From NCBI GenBank assembly GCA_010405405.1, contig MU004242.1:977769-1041768 (forward strand): a stretch of DNA of 64,000 nucleotides, given 5' to 3'. The translations under genes were made by a program, and so were the position numbers. Below, one piece after another: positions 43,743 through 55,502 of the stretch. The notes below the pieces were generated by a model. It saw nothing but the letters and a program-made list of their open reading frames with translations. It searched no databases and was not told where the DNA came from. The stretch comes from Microthyrium microscopicum. Taxonomy: Eukaryota > Ascomycota > Dothideomycetes > Microthyriales > Microthyriaceae. The stretch's first letter is position 1. Each line of letters starts with the position of its first letter.

Positions 43743-45195
43743 TCACCATCGGAACAGCCTCCCCATCTTCAAAAACACACTCCATCCACCCATACAAGTC
43801 GACAATCCCACATAAACAATCAACGGCCCGTATATCGTGCCATATCCGAACTTTCCCAGCACATGCTCCCCACCAACTTTGACCAACTGCACACCAACCA
43901 AGCCACCACTCACAAAGCCCACTCCCCTCGCTCCATTGAACAGCCCATATACCATCCCACTATCAATCGCCTCATTGCGTTCTCCAGCTTCCTTTTCCAT
44001 TTCCTTTAGCACGCCTCCCCACGTTGCACTGTATGCGCCCGCAAAACAGCCATAGATGATAGAGAAGAGGATAAGGAGAGCCATGCTATGTGATCCGGAG
44101 CCGGCGATGCCCCAGAGGAGAAAGGCGGAGAGGCCGGATGCGAAGGCGGAGATGGCGACGACGGTGGATGCGGACAGGCGGACGTGTTTGTTGTCGGAGA
44201 GGAGGCCGAAGAGGGAGGATGAGAGAATGCCTGGTGCGTTGAACAGGGTTATTAACAGTGTGGACGTTGCGGCACTTGCGTGCGCGACGTCATGCGCGTA
44301 AGTGTTTAGGTATGTTTGCGGTAACCCATATCCTGAACTCTGTAGCGCAATGGCAACGACATAGATCCAGAATGTGCGGTGGGTTAGGAACGTCCATGGT
44401 ATTTTGCGTGCTCTGAACGGGCGTGTTTGGGTGGTCGAACCCATGGGCATGAGAAAGACAGCTGCGAGTGCAAGGGCGCCTGATAGACCGGCCCAGATTC
44501 GCATGGTGGTGCGGAAGCCGTGGTGCGAGAGAAGGTAGTTAATGAGAAAGGGGCAGACGGAGCCGGTGATGTTCTTTGCGGAGAGGACTACTGCTAAGGC
44601 GACAGCGCGGTTGTGGGTGGCGTAGGACTCGCTGAGGGTGAGGGTCGTTGGGCTGTAGAGTAGCGCTGAGCCGAGGGCGGCGAGGACTCCTTGGGTTAGA
44701 ACAAGTTGCCATGCGGCGGTGCTCCAGGACGAGAGTAGGTAGCTGATTGATGTGAGCACAAGACCAGCATATGCGGAGGCGCGACGGTGATGTGCCCAGC
44801 GACGGGACAGAGCTGCGAAGAGAAGTGGCATGGAGAGATAGATGACGCCGTTAGAGGTGGTGCCGATTACACCGGCAGCTGATGGGTTTCCTTTGAATGT
44901 CCAGTGGGTCGTGTAGTACTCTTGGAAGATACCGTAGGTCATTGGGAAGCCTGTGGATGTTAAGTTGGTATGGTAATATAGACGGTGCAGTATACATACC
45001 CCATATTGGGAGTTGAAGGATTGCATTACCTAGCAAAACCCATATTCTCTTTCTGCTTGCTGCTTGAGTGGACACATTATCTCCCATAGAGAACGCTTGT
45101 ATCTCTCGATCCGGTTCATCTGTGGTTGCAAAGCGGTGCGGAGATAGGTCGACTTGAGCTGTCTCGTCCACATCTTGATTGTGTCTTCGGTCCAT
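43743..45195 (-). CDS. MFS transporter, monocarboxylate-transporter-like
   Basis: Exons 45000-45195 and 43743-44950 are separated by a 49-nt intron (GTATGT donor, CACAG acceptor) and give 467 aa. A hydrophilic N-terminal tail of about 50 residues precedes a 12-helix major-facilitator core. The splice joins 'LQLPIWG' to 'FPMTYGIFQEYY', the hallmark of fungal MCT-type proteins (MCH/ESBP6-like) in helix 1. Later segments include 'GVIYLSMPLLFAAL', 'GVLAALGSALLYSPTTLTL', 'RAVALAVVLSAKNITGSVCP' and 'YGLPQTYLNTYAHD'. The final helix is followed by a very short tail. Substrate is unknown; the family includes riboflavin and short-chain acid carriers. It is not flanked by biosynthetic genes. Confidence 0.88.
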
Positions 45196-45834
45196 TTTGA
45201 ATTTGAGAGGGTTGTCAAGACAGTTGGTGCATAACTGTAATGGTTGTCATCAATAGTTGATAGTCGAAAGCCAGTTTCAAGTATTTGATTGTATTATGGA
45301 CAATCTCAACATACAGTCGTATTGTCGATCGTCGTGTAATGACTCATTTCACGATATCATTTGCTTAGAAGCTAATGCTTTGGTTGATACTGTAGTGGGA
45401 AGTATCTACCCGAATTCGGAAGCTCAATGGTTGACAACCGAAAACTCTGTACAAGGTCGACTCAAGATTACTGTTTATAGATCCTCTGATAGGTCAGATG
45501 GCGATACTAAGTATGATAAGAGAACATCCAAATGGACATACGATGTTACTCAAGGCTGCTCGCGTGCCCATTGAGTTGCGATAGTTGGGGCAATTGTGGG
45601 GTGGAGGATGCCGAAAGAATGCGAAGCATCGCCAGGATTAAAGCTGTTTTGACATCATTTCCATGGGAACTAAAGCTGATGAGGCAAGTCTATCCACCAC
45701 TTCAAGAATGAGTTTGATGTTTGACTATTTTGATTTTTTTAGTTCTTCGCAGGAAAGACTCGGTTCAACTCTGGTTGAGGAGAAATTCTAGGACAAAACA
45801 GTCCATTTTGGAGATGATGTTCTTGTCAACTGGG
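45196..45834. other. Intergenic, no gene seen
   Basis: 639 bp with the MFS gene promoter and the PRO2 3' end. The plus-strand ORF at 45257-45574 shows no motif and is not supported. Confidence 0.45.
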
Positions 45835-47378
45835 TCAATGTCCATTCGAAAGGCCCTTATTACTCCTATGTTCTCTTAACAGCTTGAGTTCTTCCGCATC
45901 TTGAGCAACCCATTCATCTGAGCCAGCAGGAAGTCTTTCGTGCTTCCATTGTTTACCAGACGAACCGTACGCAGTTGAGATCTGCCCTGAACCTCTGATC
46001 AACCATCGATATATGGTTAACCCTTCCAATCCCACTGGCCCACGAGCGTGTATCTTGTTGGTACTTATGCCCACTTCGGTGCCAAAGCCAAATCTTTGAC
46101 CATCTGCCATTCTCGTTGATGTGTTCCAGAAGACACCTGCAGAATCTACAGATGCTAAGAACTGTTCTGCAATTCCAGAATTCGTAGTTAGAATAGCATC
46201 AGTATGACCAGAAGAGTGGGCGTTGATATGAGCAACTGCGAGCACCAATGAAGTTTCGGCCGATGACTGTGTAGGAATTGTTTTCACTGCCAGTATTGAG
46301 TCGAGATATTCTGTGTTGTAATCTTCATCTGTGGCGTCCTTGACTTTGGATAGCTGTTCCGAGCTGAGTTTTGAAAGAGCCTTCTTTGATAATTCATCAC
46401 ATCTCAGCTCCACGCCCTTTGCAACCAACGCTTCAGCGACTGGGACAAATTTGGACTCCAAAGCATCTTGATCAACAAGCAGTGTTTCCACGCTGTTGCA
46501 AGCTGCAGGATAACTAAGCTTGGCATCCAAGAGTATGTTCACCGCCATCTCCGTCTCGCAGTCAGCCCGCAGGTACGTCGAGCATAGACCATCGGCATGG
46601 CCCATAACTGGTATAGTTGTTCCATCCTTGACAGATCGCACTAGCTCGTTGCCGCCTCGTGGAATGACCAGATCAATGTATTGGTCTAGTTTTAAGAGGG
46701 GAGCAATCGCATCTCGCGTTTGTACTAGCTGAATGGCGTCGTTTGGTACTTTCGATTTCGTTAAAGCTTCCGATACGATGGTCGCTATAGCTTTGAATGA
46801 TTCTATGGATTCCTTTCCACCTATAGCATGTTAGAACAAGTTGGTCGTAGAGTGCAAAGCCCATACCTTTTAGGATTGCAGCGTTCCCAGATTTTATCGC
46901 TAATGAAGCGATGTTTGCGATAACTTCTGGGCGAGCTTCGAATATGATGAGAAGTACACCAATTGGGCTCGATTTCCGTTCGAGAACAAGCCCATCATCT
47001 AGTAAGGTCCGATAATCCACCTTGCCAACTGACTTATATGAGCACGAAAGGCTACGCTTCCTGGGAAGAGAGCTTACGCGGATCATCCAATCCTCTCACG
47101 TCTAGAATTCCTTGTAGCATGTCCTCATATTTGCCCTTCTTCCCAAGATCTAGCCGCTTCACCAAACTTTGGCTGAGCTGACCACTAGTCACTGCTTTGT
47201 TGGCTACCTCAAGATCCCTTGCATTCGCCTCTAGTACTGTGGCCTTTGCGCCTAGTAGAGCATCGTGTATGGCTGTCAGCGCATCGTTTCGGTCAGAATT
47301 CTCGAGGACGGCGAGTTTGCGGGATGCGAGTCGAGCAGCGGAGGCTGCTTGTTCAGGAGAGGCATTGGTTAAAGACAT
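45835..47378 (-). CDS. PRO2: Gamma-glutamyl phosphate reductase (proline biosynthesis)
   Basis: Exons 47078-47378, 46867-47028 and 45835-46820 give 482 aa; introns are 49 and 46 nt. The product is an aldehyde-dehydrogenase-fold enzyme that reduces glutamyl-5-phosphate to glutamate semialdehyde with NADPH, the second step to proline. Diagnostic stretches are '[20 protein letters not shown]', '[15 protein letters not shown]', '[13 protein letters not shown]', '[14 protein letters not shown]', and '[14 protein letters not shown]' with catalytic Cys262, then '[19 protein letters not shown]'. It is about 25 residues longer than yeast Pro2 because of a hydrophilic tail. The ATG at 47378 is preferred. 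An in-frame upstream ATG (47480) would add 34 residues, but a likely 5'-UTR intron covers that segment. A Gcn4-type site lies upstream. Confidence 0.93.
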
Positions 47379-48273
47379 TACTGGAAGAGACGGACTGATA
47401 TGAGTTAGAGAAGAAGTGTTCGGACGCGGGAATGGCTTACTGATTAAGCTGAGAAAGGGGTGAGTCAACAACCCCTTCATACAAACAAACCTCTCAAATA
47501 TTTTCAATCATTCGCAAATCGCGGGGATAGTGAAGACGCCTCTAAGACCGAGTGGATCCTTGCTCGGCATGCCGAGACCCTGCATGGCAGCATGACATCT
47601 GGTCGGGCCACAGCCCTGCCACGTGCATTTGACGCTCCTACCACCACACCACACAAACCCCTCGTTGTGATGGTAAACATGATAACCCTTTCAATTCTTG
47701 CCAACACTTTCTATAATTTAGCGATAAAGAATTGATTGACCGACGACCAGGCGGAATCAGAGAAGCCAGGTGTTTGATGACATCGTCGTGTTTTCGCCCG
47801 TTGCGTTTGGGTCGACCCCTGGCGAATTCGTTGTCTCTCCAACCTCACTTTTTTTTTTCAGCCTCCATCTTAAAATCTTGTGTATCCCAACCACTCGGCG
47901 CTTTTCCAAGTAAATCAACCAATTCAAAGCTACATGCCCCTATTATCAGGGTCTTGCCTGTCTCGACCGCTAAATTTCCTTCCATCGAGATTGGTCCATC
48001 TTGCGCATGACGTGTGTTGACAGCTGGCTAGTGGCTGGTACGAGTATTCCAGGCTAAGCAGATCGCTTGATATACCGCAGTCTCTCCAACTCGGTTCCCA
48101 TACACTTATCCATTTCTGCGTCTTCCCGTACAAACATTTGTCTTCGCTATTGACTTTGACTTTTTCTTTCCGTTTTGCTGTTGATATCCCAGCCTCGCAT
48201 TGGAATAATCTGTACAGTCCGGTCCGCCTACTTTCTCCCTCACACCTCCGAAGTACATAACCTTACACACATA
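47379..48273. promoter_or_regulatory. Divergent region PRO2 / CRH gene
   Basis: 895 bp between the two start codons. On the minus strand a probable 5'-UTR intron of PRO2 runs from about 47381 to 47440: GTAAGC donor, CTAAC branch and a CCAG acceptor two bases before the ATG. The part nearest the CRH start is an ORF extension without conserved residues. Confidence 0.4.
47461..47467. promoter_or_regulatory. Gcn4/CpcA-type site TGAGTCA
   Basis: The palindromic heptamer TGASTCA, 83 bp before the PRO2 start codon. Fungal amino-acid biosynthesis genes are commonly activated through this sequence by Gcn4/CPC1/CpcA on amino-acid starvation. Position and gene function fit, but a single 7-mer can occur by chance. 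Confidence 0.45.
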
Positions 48274-49641
48274 ATGAAGTGGTTCACGTCGATACCGCAG
48301 TCGTTGCTAGCCGTCATACTTCTCGCTATCCCCTCATCAGCACAAACGTATTCCAACTGCAACCCACTCACTGGAGGAACATGCCCCGCCGATTCCGCGC
48401 TCGGCTCATCGGTCACGATAGACTTCACTAAAGGCGGCTCTGATAGTTTCACCGCCCAAGGAAGCCCGTCATACACTAGCAATGGTGCTGGTTTCACAGT
48501 CGCCAAATCTGGAGACTCGCCGCAATTGACGTCAAAATGGTACATTATGTTCGGCCACGTCGAAGTGGTATCGAAAGCAGCGCCGGGTGCTGGCATTGTT
48601 AGTAGTTTCGTGCTACAGTCAGACGACCTTGACGAGATTGATTGGGAATGGCTTGGGGCAGACCCAGATCAAGTACAAACAAATTATTTCGGCAAAGGAC
48701 AAACTACTACCTACAACAGAGGCGCTTTCAGTGCCAACTCCGGTTCGCAGAGCGCATATCACACCTATACTATCGACTGGACATCCACACAAATAGTCTG
48801 GCAAATCGATGGCAAGACCGTGCGAGTTTTGACACCTGCGACTGCAGAAGCCAACCAATACCCTCAAACGCCAATGCAAATCAAGGTTGGATCATGGAGC
48901 GGTGGTGACTCTGCAAACCCGGCAGGAACAATCGCGTGGGCAAAAGGACCAACCGACTATACGAAAGGGCCGTTTACTATGTATGTCAAAAGCATAGCAG
49001 TGACCGACTACAGTACTGGCACCCAGTACAAGTATACCGGCACCACTGGAAACTGGCAGAACATTCAAGCGGTGGGTGGTACCATCAGCGGCAACAGTAA
49101 TGGTAAATCACCATCGTCTGTCTCCGCCTCGGCCCCAGCTATCACCAGTCTATCTTCTGGTGGACCAATCCCCTTCCAAGGAACCACACTTTACCCTCAA
49201 GCAACCGGCACCAAAAGCCAATATACTGTTACATACACCAACTATCCAGGCCTACCAAGTGGCTGGACAGTAACACAATCCGGAAAGGTAGTGCCTCCCA
49301 GTAGTGCAGCGTCTGACACCCGTACGTTTCTTTCTAACTGTATCATGAGCTTATACTAACTTTTCAACTAGACGGCAACCACGCCAGTATCCTCGCTGCC
49401 ACCTGCTTCATCTTCGGTCTCACAATCACGGGGAGGCTCTTCTCTTAGGGTCACGACAAGTAGTAGCGGAATTCTATCCTCCACTTCTGCTGCTCCGCCC
49501 GTCCCACCAGTCTCTAATCAGGGCTCTTCGACCTCGGTGTTGGGCAAGCCTAATTGGACGGTAGAGGTAACCACTCTACGTTCTTTGTTGGTTGCCATGA
49601 CATCGATGATTACTTTCATTTTTATTTTTGGCATATTGTAA
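48274..49641 (+). CDS. CRH-type GH16 cell-wall chitin-glucan transglycosylase, GPI-type
   Basis: Exon 1 is 48274-49321. A signal peptide covers about residues 1-23 (MKWFTSIPQSLLAVILLAIP). The GH16 domain has the CRH catalytic motif D120-E-I-D-W-E125 followed by WLG, plus the early CNPLTGGTC cysteine pair. Crh enzymes attach chitin to beta-1,6/1,3-glucan in the wall. Exon 2 has two possible acceptors after a perfect TACTAAC branch. The TAG at 49371 gives a stop at 49448 (374 aa). The CAG at 49387 gives a Ser/Thr/Pro-rich region and a canonical hydrophobic GPI tail ending at 49641 (433 aa). I give the longer model because its 84-codon frame looks coding, but the nearer acceptor is the better splice site. 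The gene is divergent from PRO2. Confidence 0.88.
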
Positions 49642-49988
49642 AGAGACCACGGCATCGAAAGAGATACTCATGTATATACCACCACCACAGCATAGCAAGG
49701 CGTTTCTTGGCGGCTACGACACGGCACGTCGTAATGATTAAACTTAATCATAGAATTGGCTTCCTTTGTGAAGTCGTAATTGAAAATCAATTTCCTTTCA
49801 ATATTTTCATTGTTGATCGATTGATCCTTTGTTCACTTGGCACTCTCGAAAGCGTTAACTACCTGGTTTCTTCCAAGAATTTGTAGTTTATCTGCTTCAT
49901 AACGATAAAACTCGAATGGGAGAAGTTTCACTTTATATATAATGTCCCAAGAACTTCTGATATCTGGCTAATTATAACTATAAGCATC
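49642..49988. other. Intergenic, AT-rich
   Basis: 347 bp between two plus-strand genes; nothing beyond the presumed 3' end of the CRH gene is seen. Confidence 0.4.
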
Positions 49989-50507
49989 ATGTTTGACTCT
50001 AGATGGCTTCATCAAATACCCGGTAACTCATCCGCGCGAACAGAAAGCAGCACTCAACCATCCGCGATATCCGGAGCTCAGACTGGGGAAGTTGATGATT
50101 CGTACCAGTTAGTTTCGCATGGCCAAGATATTCAGTATACACCGTGGTGGTATGAGGAAGTCCAAGCGATGAATCTTCAAGACAAATCAATCCAAGAGAT
50201 TCGTACCCTTATTCTCAAACATCTGGGGTTATTTTGGATTCATGAGAGAGACATATTGCGGATGCTCGATAGCATTTCGCCAAAATTGCACATCACTGGA
50301 TCACCGTATCTTGATAAGAAGAAGAACCTTGAACTAAAACCTCTTTCTAAACAAAGACAGGCCCGGCAGCAAGCTGAGATCAAGAAGAAGCATTTGCCGG
50401 GCGTCAAAGTGTTGGAAACACGGCGGAAGCTGTCAAAAGGCTCAAACCAGGCGACTCTCCCGCGGAGGAGTAGACGGATTGAGAATGTGGCCAAGCGAAA
50501 GGCTTGA
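49989..50507 (+). CDS. Hypothetical basic protein
   Basis: An uninterrupted ORF of 172 aa from a true ATG. The N-terminal 50 residues are polar and low-complexity. The centre reads like a folded helical segment ('YTPWWYEEVQAMNLQDKSI', 'LILKHLGLFWIHERDILRML'). The C-terminal 60 residues are strongly basic with a possible bipartite nuclear localisation signal (RRSRRIENVAKRKA at the end). No named domain is recognised. No signal peptide or membrane segment is present. It may act in the nucleus, but this rests on composition only. It lies alone between the CRH gene and a decayed-looking region. Confidence 0.5.
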   Translation: MFDSRWLHQIPGNSSARTESSTQPSAISGAQTGEVDDSYQLVSHGQDIQYTPWWYEEVQAMNLQDKSIQEIRTLILKHLGLFWIHERDILRMLDSISPKLHITGSPYLDKKKNLELKPLSKQRQARQQAEIKKKHLPGVKVLETRRKLSKGSNQATLPRRSRRIENVAKRKA

Positions 50508-52293
50508 TGTTGTTTATGCCTCGTGCCTAATCAGTATTGGATAGTCCCCAGGTTTAGGTATGTATCTTTGAGCTCGTTTTGCCTCAGTAACGAGGCGATG
50601 ACCTGGACATCAATATATGAAGACTGATCGTCAGACGATGGCGAACTACTAGTTCTACCGAGTAAAGACGTTTACCGGGAAACAATGGAGACCGATATCG
50701 ATAGCTTGCATACGGCCTGGATCGAAATAGATGTTGATCAACCATTTGAGTCCCTTTGTTCAACTTCACAATGGGAGGCTTTGGGAGCGCTCGATTGTTT
50801 TCAAAGAAGCTTGGATCTCGTCGAACTGGAAGCCATTGATAGAAAGGCCCCCCCAACTTTCCAGCCTTGTGGTGATAAATTTCCCCATGTAGAAGGGATT
50901 TGCCTGAGACACCTAATACGCTCCGTTCCTTTTCTGCTCAAGGCAACGCAGGGTGTCTTGTACCCGCCAATGGTAGTAAGCAGTTGAAGAAAAGTGACGA
51001 GCGTTATATAGGACCCTTTAATATGAGAGCCCTTGTGATCAACCAAATGTTGTACTTTTGAGTCTAAACGCCGGGAATGCGGCAAACTTATATTGTGCCC
51101 TGAATGTAGCCTGGTAACATTTCATTTACATTCCTGCCCAAACATACCAGCATAAGATCTTGATTATCAGTTTCCTAGTGTTTCCCTACAGTATTACCGT
51201 TCATCTAATCTCTCAAAACAATATGGCCAGCCATTCTATCAGTGTTGACCAAAAATAGTTCTTCTCCAGTGGTTCTGTGAGTGTTCCATCTACAAGGCAA
51301 TCCTGCCTTGCCGCCACGATATAGATTGTTGACGTCTTGGCTTGAAGCATCTTTCATTTATTTCCAACCTGATTGGGTAACACCGTTCCTATTGAGAAGT
51401 GTTGATCTTTTCAAACCGGGAAAACCCTCGGCTGGCCACGTCTACTTGTTCAACATGTCGCAGTTCTGGGGCTGATGCCCAGTTTCTGCCATGTTGCCTT
51501 GAAACATCTCTGGTGGATCTCCGAGCCGGTAATACACTTGGCTTCTCGTGTTCTCAATCTTGGTGATTTCTTCGTGATGATCAGATCTTGGCCAGGTTCA
51601 ACGTCACTTGAAGGAGGTGGTTGCATGATCTTTGCCCGGCTAGAAGCTAACGCGTACGATTATGGTCTATCACTGACCTGGCATCTGATCGATCCAGAGG
51701 CATTTTTGATTTCCAATGCCAATACAGTTCGGATGGCCGGATATACATGTTTGACGGTAGGAATATGGCAAGTCGTAGTACCTACTCAGGTAATAACTTA
51801 ACGAATGTACCGAATCTGCACGAGACTTTCCTAAAGTAAAGGTTCCCCAGAAGTCCGTGCAACAGCTTCAAACAAACTCATCACTATATTCAATCCCAAA
51901 AATAGGAATCTGTTTCTTTATGGCTTCCCGTGCTCTGTGCTAAACACTCTTATACCCCTACCCAGCCAATATAGTTGCTGAAGCCGTACTGGTCACCCGC
52001 GAATCAATATGGGTCGGTCTGTGTTTTCGCACGTCAGACTGGGAAGGGTAATCCGACCTTACTTGATATGTCTAGATACAATATGGGTCGCGGTTGCAAT
52101 AAGTAATTCTTGTCTGTGTGCAAGTGCCTTTATCTAAGCAGTTCCTGCCCATCATCTATCAATAGTTTATCTACTCTTCCAGTCACTCAACTCTTCCAAA
52201 TGATATCCTGATTTCATCAATTGTACTATTACTTATTATATTTTGGTTAGTGTGACATAGTATACGCCGTGTTACCTTTAGGTCGCCATCGCC
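50508..52293. other. Region with short protein-like fragments, no intact gene
   Basis: Plus-strand ORFs at 50685-50987 (100 codons, true ATG), around 51281-51475 and at 51475-51801 read like pieces of protein in shifting frames with no consistent splice sites. They could be a decayed gene, or one with exons I failed to join. No family is recognised. The last 300 bp should hold the OPT gene promoter. Confidence 0.3.
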
Positions 52294-54938
52294 ATGGCGT
52301 CTAAATTCGGAGATTCTGGAATCAATGAAAAACACCCAGAGGCCGACCGGACGGAATATGTCGAAGATTCAAAGAGAGGGGCTTTGACGACAGTGGAATA
52401 TGCCTCGAGCGACGAAGAAGGACAAGAAGCACCTAAGCCTCCAACAACAGCAAGAGATCTTGTCACTGAAGTTCTCTCAGTGGAAGATGATCCAACTCTA
52501 TCACCATGGACTTTCAGAATGTGGTTCGTAGGAGTTGGTGTATCAGTTTTCGCTGGGTAAGCTTTATCTTGTTGTACATATTAGTCAAATACTAATTCAG
52601 AACAGCACAATCACAACTATCAATACTTTCAAACCGCAATCAATTCACATTCATCTTGTTTTCGTAGCAGTAATTACATATATTCTTGGCACAGCGATGG
52701 CCGTAGTTTTACCTTCCAAAGGCAAGCTTGGTCGGATACTGAACCCAGGTCCGGTAAGTTCTGATAGTTATGAACCACTTGAAAAGTAGATCTAACGGAT
52801 ATCCAGTTCAATAAGAAAGAGCATTCGGCGATATGTATCATGGTTGCCGCATCAGCGGCTACCCCAGAAGCCATGCAAGTTCTAGCCGTTCAGAGACTGT
52901 TTTATAACATCGAAGTCAAGCCACCTGTCGCCATCTTCCTCATTCTTTCAACTCAAATGCTTGGATACGGTGTTGCTGGTTTGCTCCGGCCCACGTTGAT
53001 ATACCCCAGCAAGATGTTGTACCCAACCAATTTGCCTACCGCTTCATTACTTGAGAACTTGCATCGAGACAGGAAGAACAGCACGTCAAAGATGCGAGTG
53101 TTTTACATTGCCTTTTCTGTTTTGTTCCTTTGGCAAGCATTCCCTCAATATATCAGTAAGTCGTTTTTACCCAGATCCAATACTGAGCTAATTTATGATC
53201 CCAGTGCCCCTTTTAGCTGGTGTCTCCATATTTTGCTTGTCTATGCGAAAGAACCTCCTTGTCACTAATCTTTTCGGCGGAAGCATGGCCAACGAAGGTC
53301 TTGGATTCCTATCAATGTCGTTTGATTGGAGCATGATTTCGTCTCACGGCAATCCCTTGTGGCTTCCATTCCAGACTTTGATGAACACGATGGTCGGATA
53401 CTTGATAGCGATCCCACTTATCATGGGACTTTACTACTCCAACACATGGGACGCCAATAAGTTCCCATTCCTCTCGCCAAATATGTATTCGCATAAATCA
53501 ACGGCACAAAAGTATAAAGTCTACAACCAGACTCGAATTCTCAACTCTAGACACGAAGTCGACCACGATCTTCTCATGAAGGAAGGCCTTCCTTACCTCA
53601 CAGCCGCTGGTGCTCTAGGCAAGACTATCATGAATATGGCTATTACAGCTGCGATCAGCCACATGATACTCTGGCATCACAACGATCTCAAGAGTGCCCT
53701 AGAGATCTTCTCGCCCCTCAAACTGATATTCAAGCCAAAGCAGTGGAACTTCAAATTCTGGACCTGGAAGACTGAGAGACCAACCCCTGAGGAAGCCGAG
53801 GAGATTTGCCCACATTACCGGGTCATGTTGAACTATGATGAGGTGCCAAGTTGGTGGTTTGGCGGTCTCTGGGTTCTTTCTGCTGCCATAGGTCTTCTTT
53901 GCTCCCAACTTGCCGGCTCAACCTTGGAAATTTGGGCATTCTTCGTTGCTGTGTTTCTTTCTGCCACGCTTCTCATCTTCTTCGCCGCCTTGACCGCCAT
54001 GTTTGGAACCACTTTGAACGTACAGCCTTTGATTCAAATGATTGGAGCTTATCTACTTCCTGGTCGTCCAGTGGCCAACTTGTACTTTGCAACTTTCGGA
54101 TACAACTCCTTATACCAGGCTAAAAACATGCTTAAGGTTAGTTGATCTATAGAGCAAACCGGAATCAGCGCTAACAGAACTACTCGCAGGACTTGAAGCT
54201 TGGGCAATATCTTCATTTGGCTCCGAAAGCGACTTTCACTTGCCAGATCATTGGCACTGTAATTGGTTGCGTCATGTCGTACATCATGATGATGCAAATT
54301 ACTGAGGAAAAGCGTGACATTCTCTTGGCTATCCAGGGCACCAACGTCTGGTCTGGTCAGTTGGTACAATCGCAAAACTCTGCAGTAAGTTACGAGGTCT
54401 CTGAAATTTGAATATCGTACTGATTACGGCATAGGCTATGACATGGGGCGGTCTCGCCAAATACCTTTATAGCTGGGGAGCAAGATATCAATATGTATCA
54501 TTTGCTTTCGTCATTGGAATCTTCGCCCCAGTTCCATTCTGGGTGGCTCACCAATTCCTTCCCAAACTCAGACTGGACTACTGGAACACTGCGATCATAG
54601 GTGGCTATATGTACCACTTGACCCAAGGTACGCACAGCGGAATCCTGTTCCACTTTGTTTCAGGTTTCATCTCCCAGTTTTGGCTCCGAAAGTACAAGAC
54701 CAATTGGTTCATCAAATACAACTACATCATGTCGGCAGGAATCGACGGAGGAGCACAAGTGATCAACTTCATATTGACATTTGCCGTATTTGGTGCCGGT
54801 GGAAAGGTCGTCCCCTTCCCACCATACTGGGGTAATAATCATGAGAAGGGCAATTATGATTATTGCTTAAGAGATCCCGCGCTGGGCAGTGGGAAGCATA
54901 AGAAGAAGGGAGGCGGAAAAAGCAGTGGAGGAGAATAA
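52294..54938 (+). CDS. OPT-family oligopeptide transporter
   Basis: Six exons (52294-52556, 52606-52753, 52807-53155, 53205-54136, 54190-54384, 54435-54938) give 796 aa; introns are 49-53 nt, all GT-AG. After an acidic N-terminal tail of about 80 residues come 12 or more hydrophobic segments. OPT-family blocks include 'INTFKPQSIHIH', 'NPGPFNKKEHSAI', 'SMRKNLLVTNLFGGSMANEG' and 'GLGFLSMSFDWSMISSHGNP'. Further on are 'SWWFGGLWVLSAAIGL' and the C-terminal 'SAGIDGGAQVINFILTFAVF'. The tail is lysine/glycine-rich. Family members import tetra/pentapeptides or glutathione with protons at the plasma membrane, while some carry metal-siderophore complexes. The substrate cannot be set from sequence. The first acceptor is slightly ambiguous; the CAG at 52605 keeps the frame. 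Confidence 0.92.
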
Positions 54939-55502
54939 GCCTAATACTTGCTTAATCCTCTCTCAAATCTGTACAACTACCTTCTGTTCTGTATATACAC
55001 CACTTTAGCGATGCATATTCCTGTATTATTCTGCTACGTTATCACAAAGCTAGAGAATTGCTAGAGAATGAGACGACGATACCCGTTACAAGTTGCAATA
55101 TCCAGATATGAGTACGTACTTTGTGACGATAGCGTATGCGTACACTCTACAATCTACGGAATTGAGTGCTACTGTAGCATACAAATCCTACTGAATCTAG
55201 ATCGCCATTGGCGGGATCTGGATCCAATGCATAACCGTGCCCCATAAGGTCCCTGGTCATTTCCGAATATAGCATTATTAGGAATATTAAGGGTTCTAGT
55301 TTTAGAAGCGCCTGGACACTTGCCTGTTCCAACATAGCCACGATCCACCGCTGGGTGATCGCTTTGATACATATACCTAAGGAAAATGGTCGCGCATGTT
55401 TTATACCTCTTGTAACGTCAAACACCACAACAAATAATAACTCCACACGACATTACGCAACCATACACCACAACACTCGTCGACATACTCTCTCCAACCA
55501 CA
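54939..55502. other. Intergenic, no gene seen
   Basis: 564 bp between two plus-strand genes. The minus-strand ORFs at 55147-55446 are shadows. It contains the promoter of the secreted-protein gene. Confidence 0.4.

Noticed and set aside
43743-48273. Possible secondary-metabolite or nutrient cluster around the MFS transporter, PRO2 and CRH genes
   Set aside because: There is no polyketide, peptide or terpene synthase, no pathway-specific regulator and no functional link between neighbours. These are ordinary housekeeping and transport genes.
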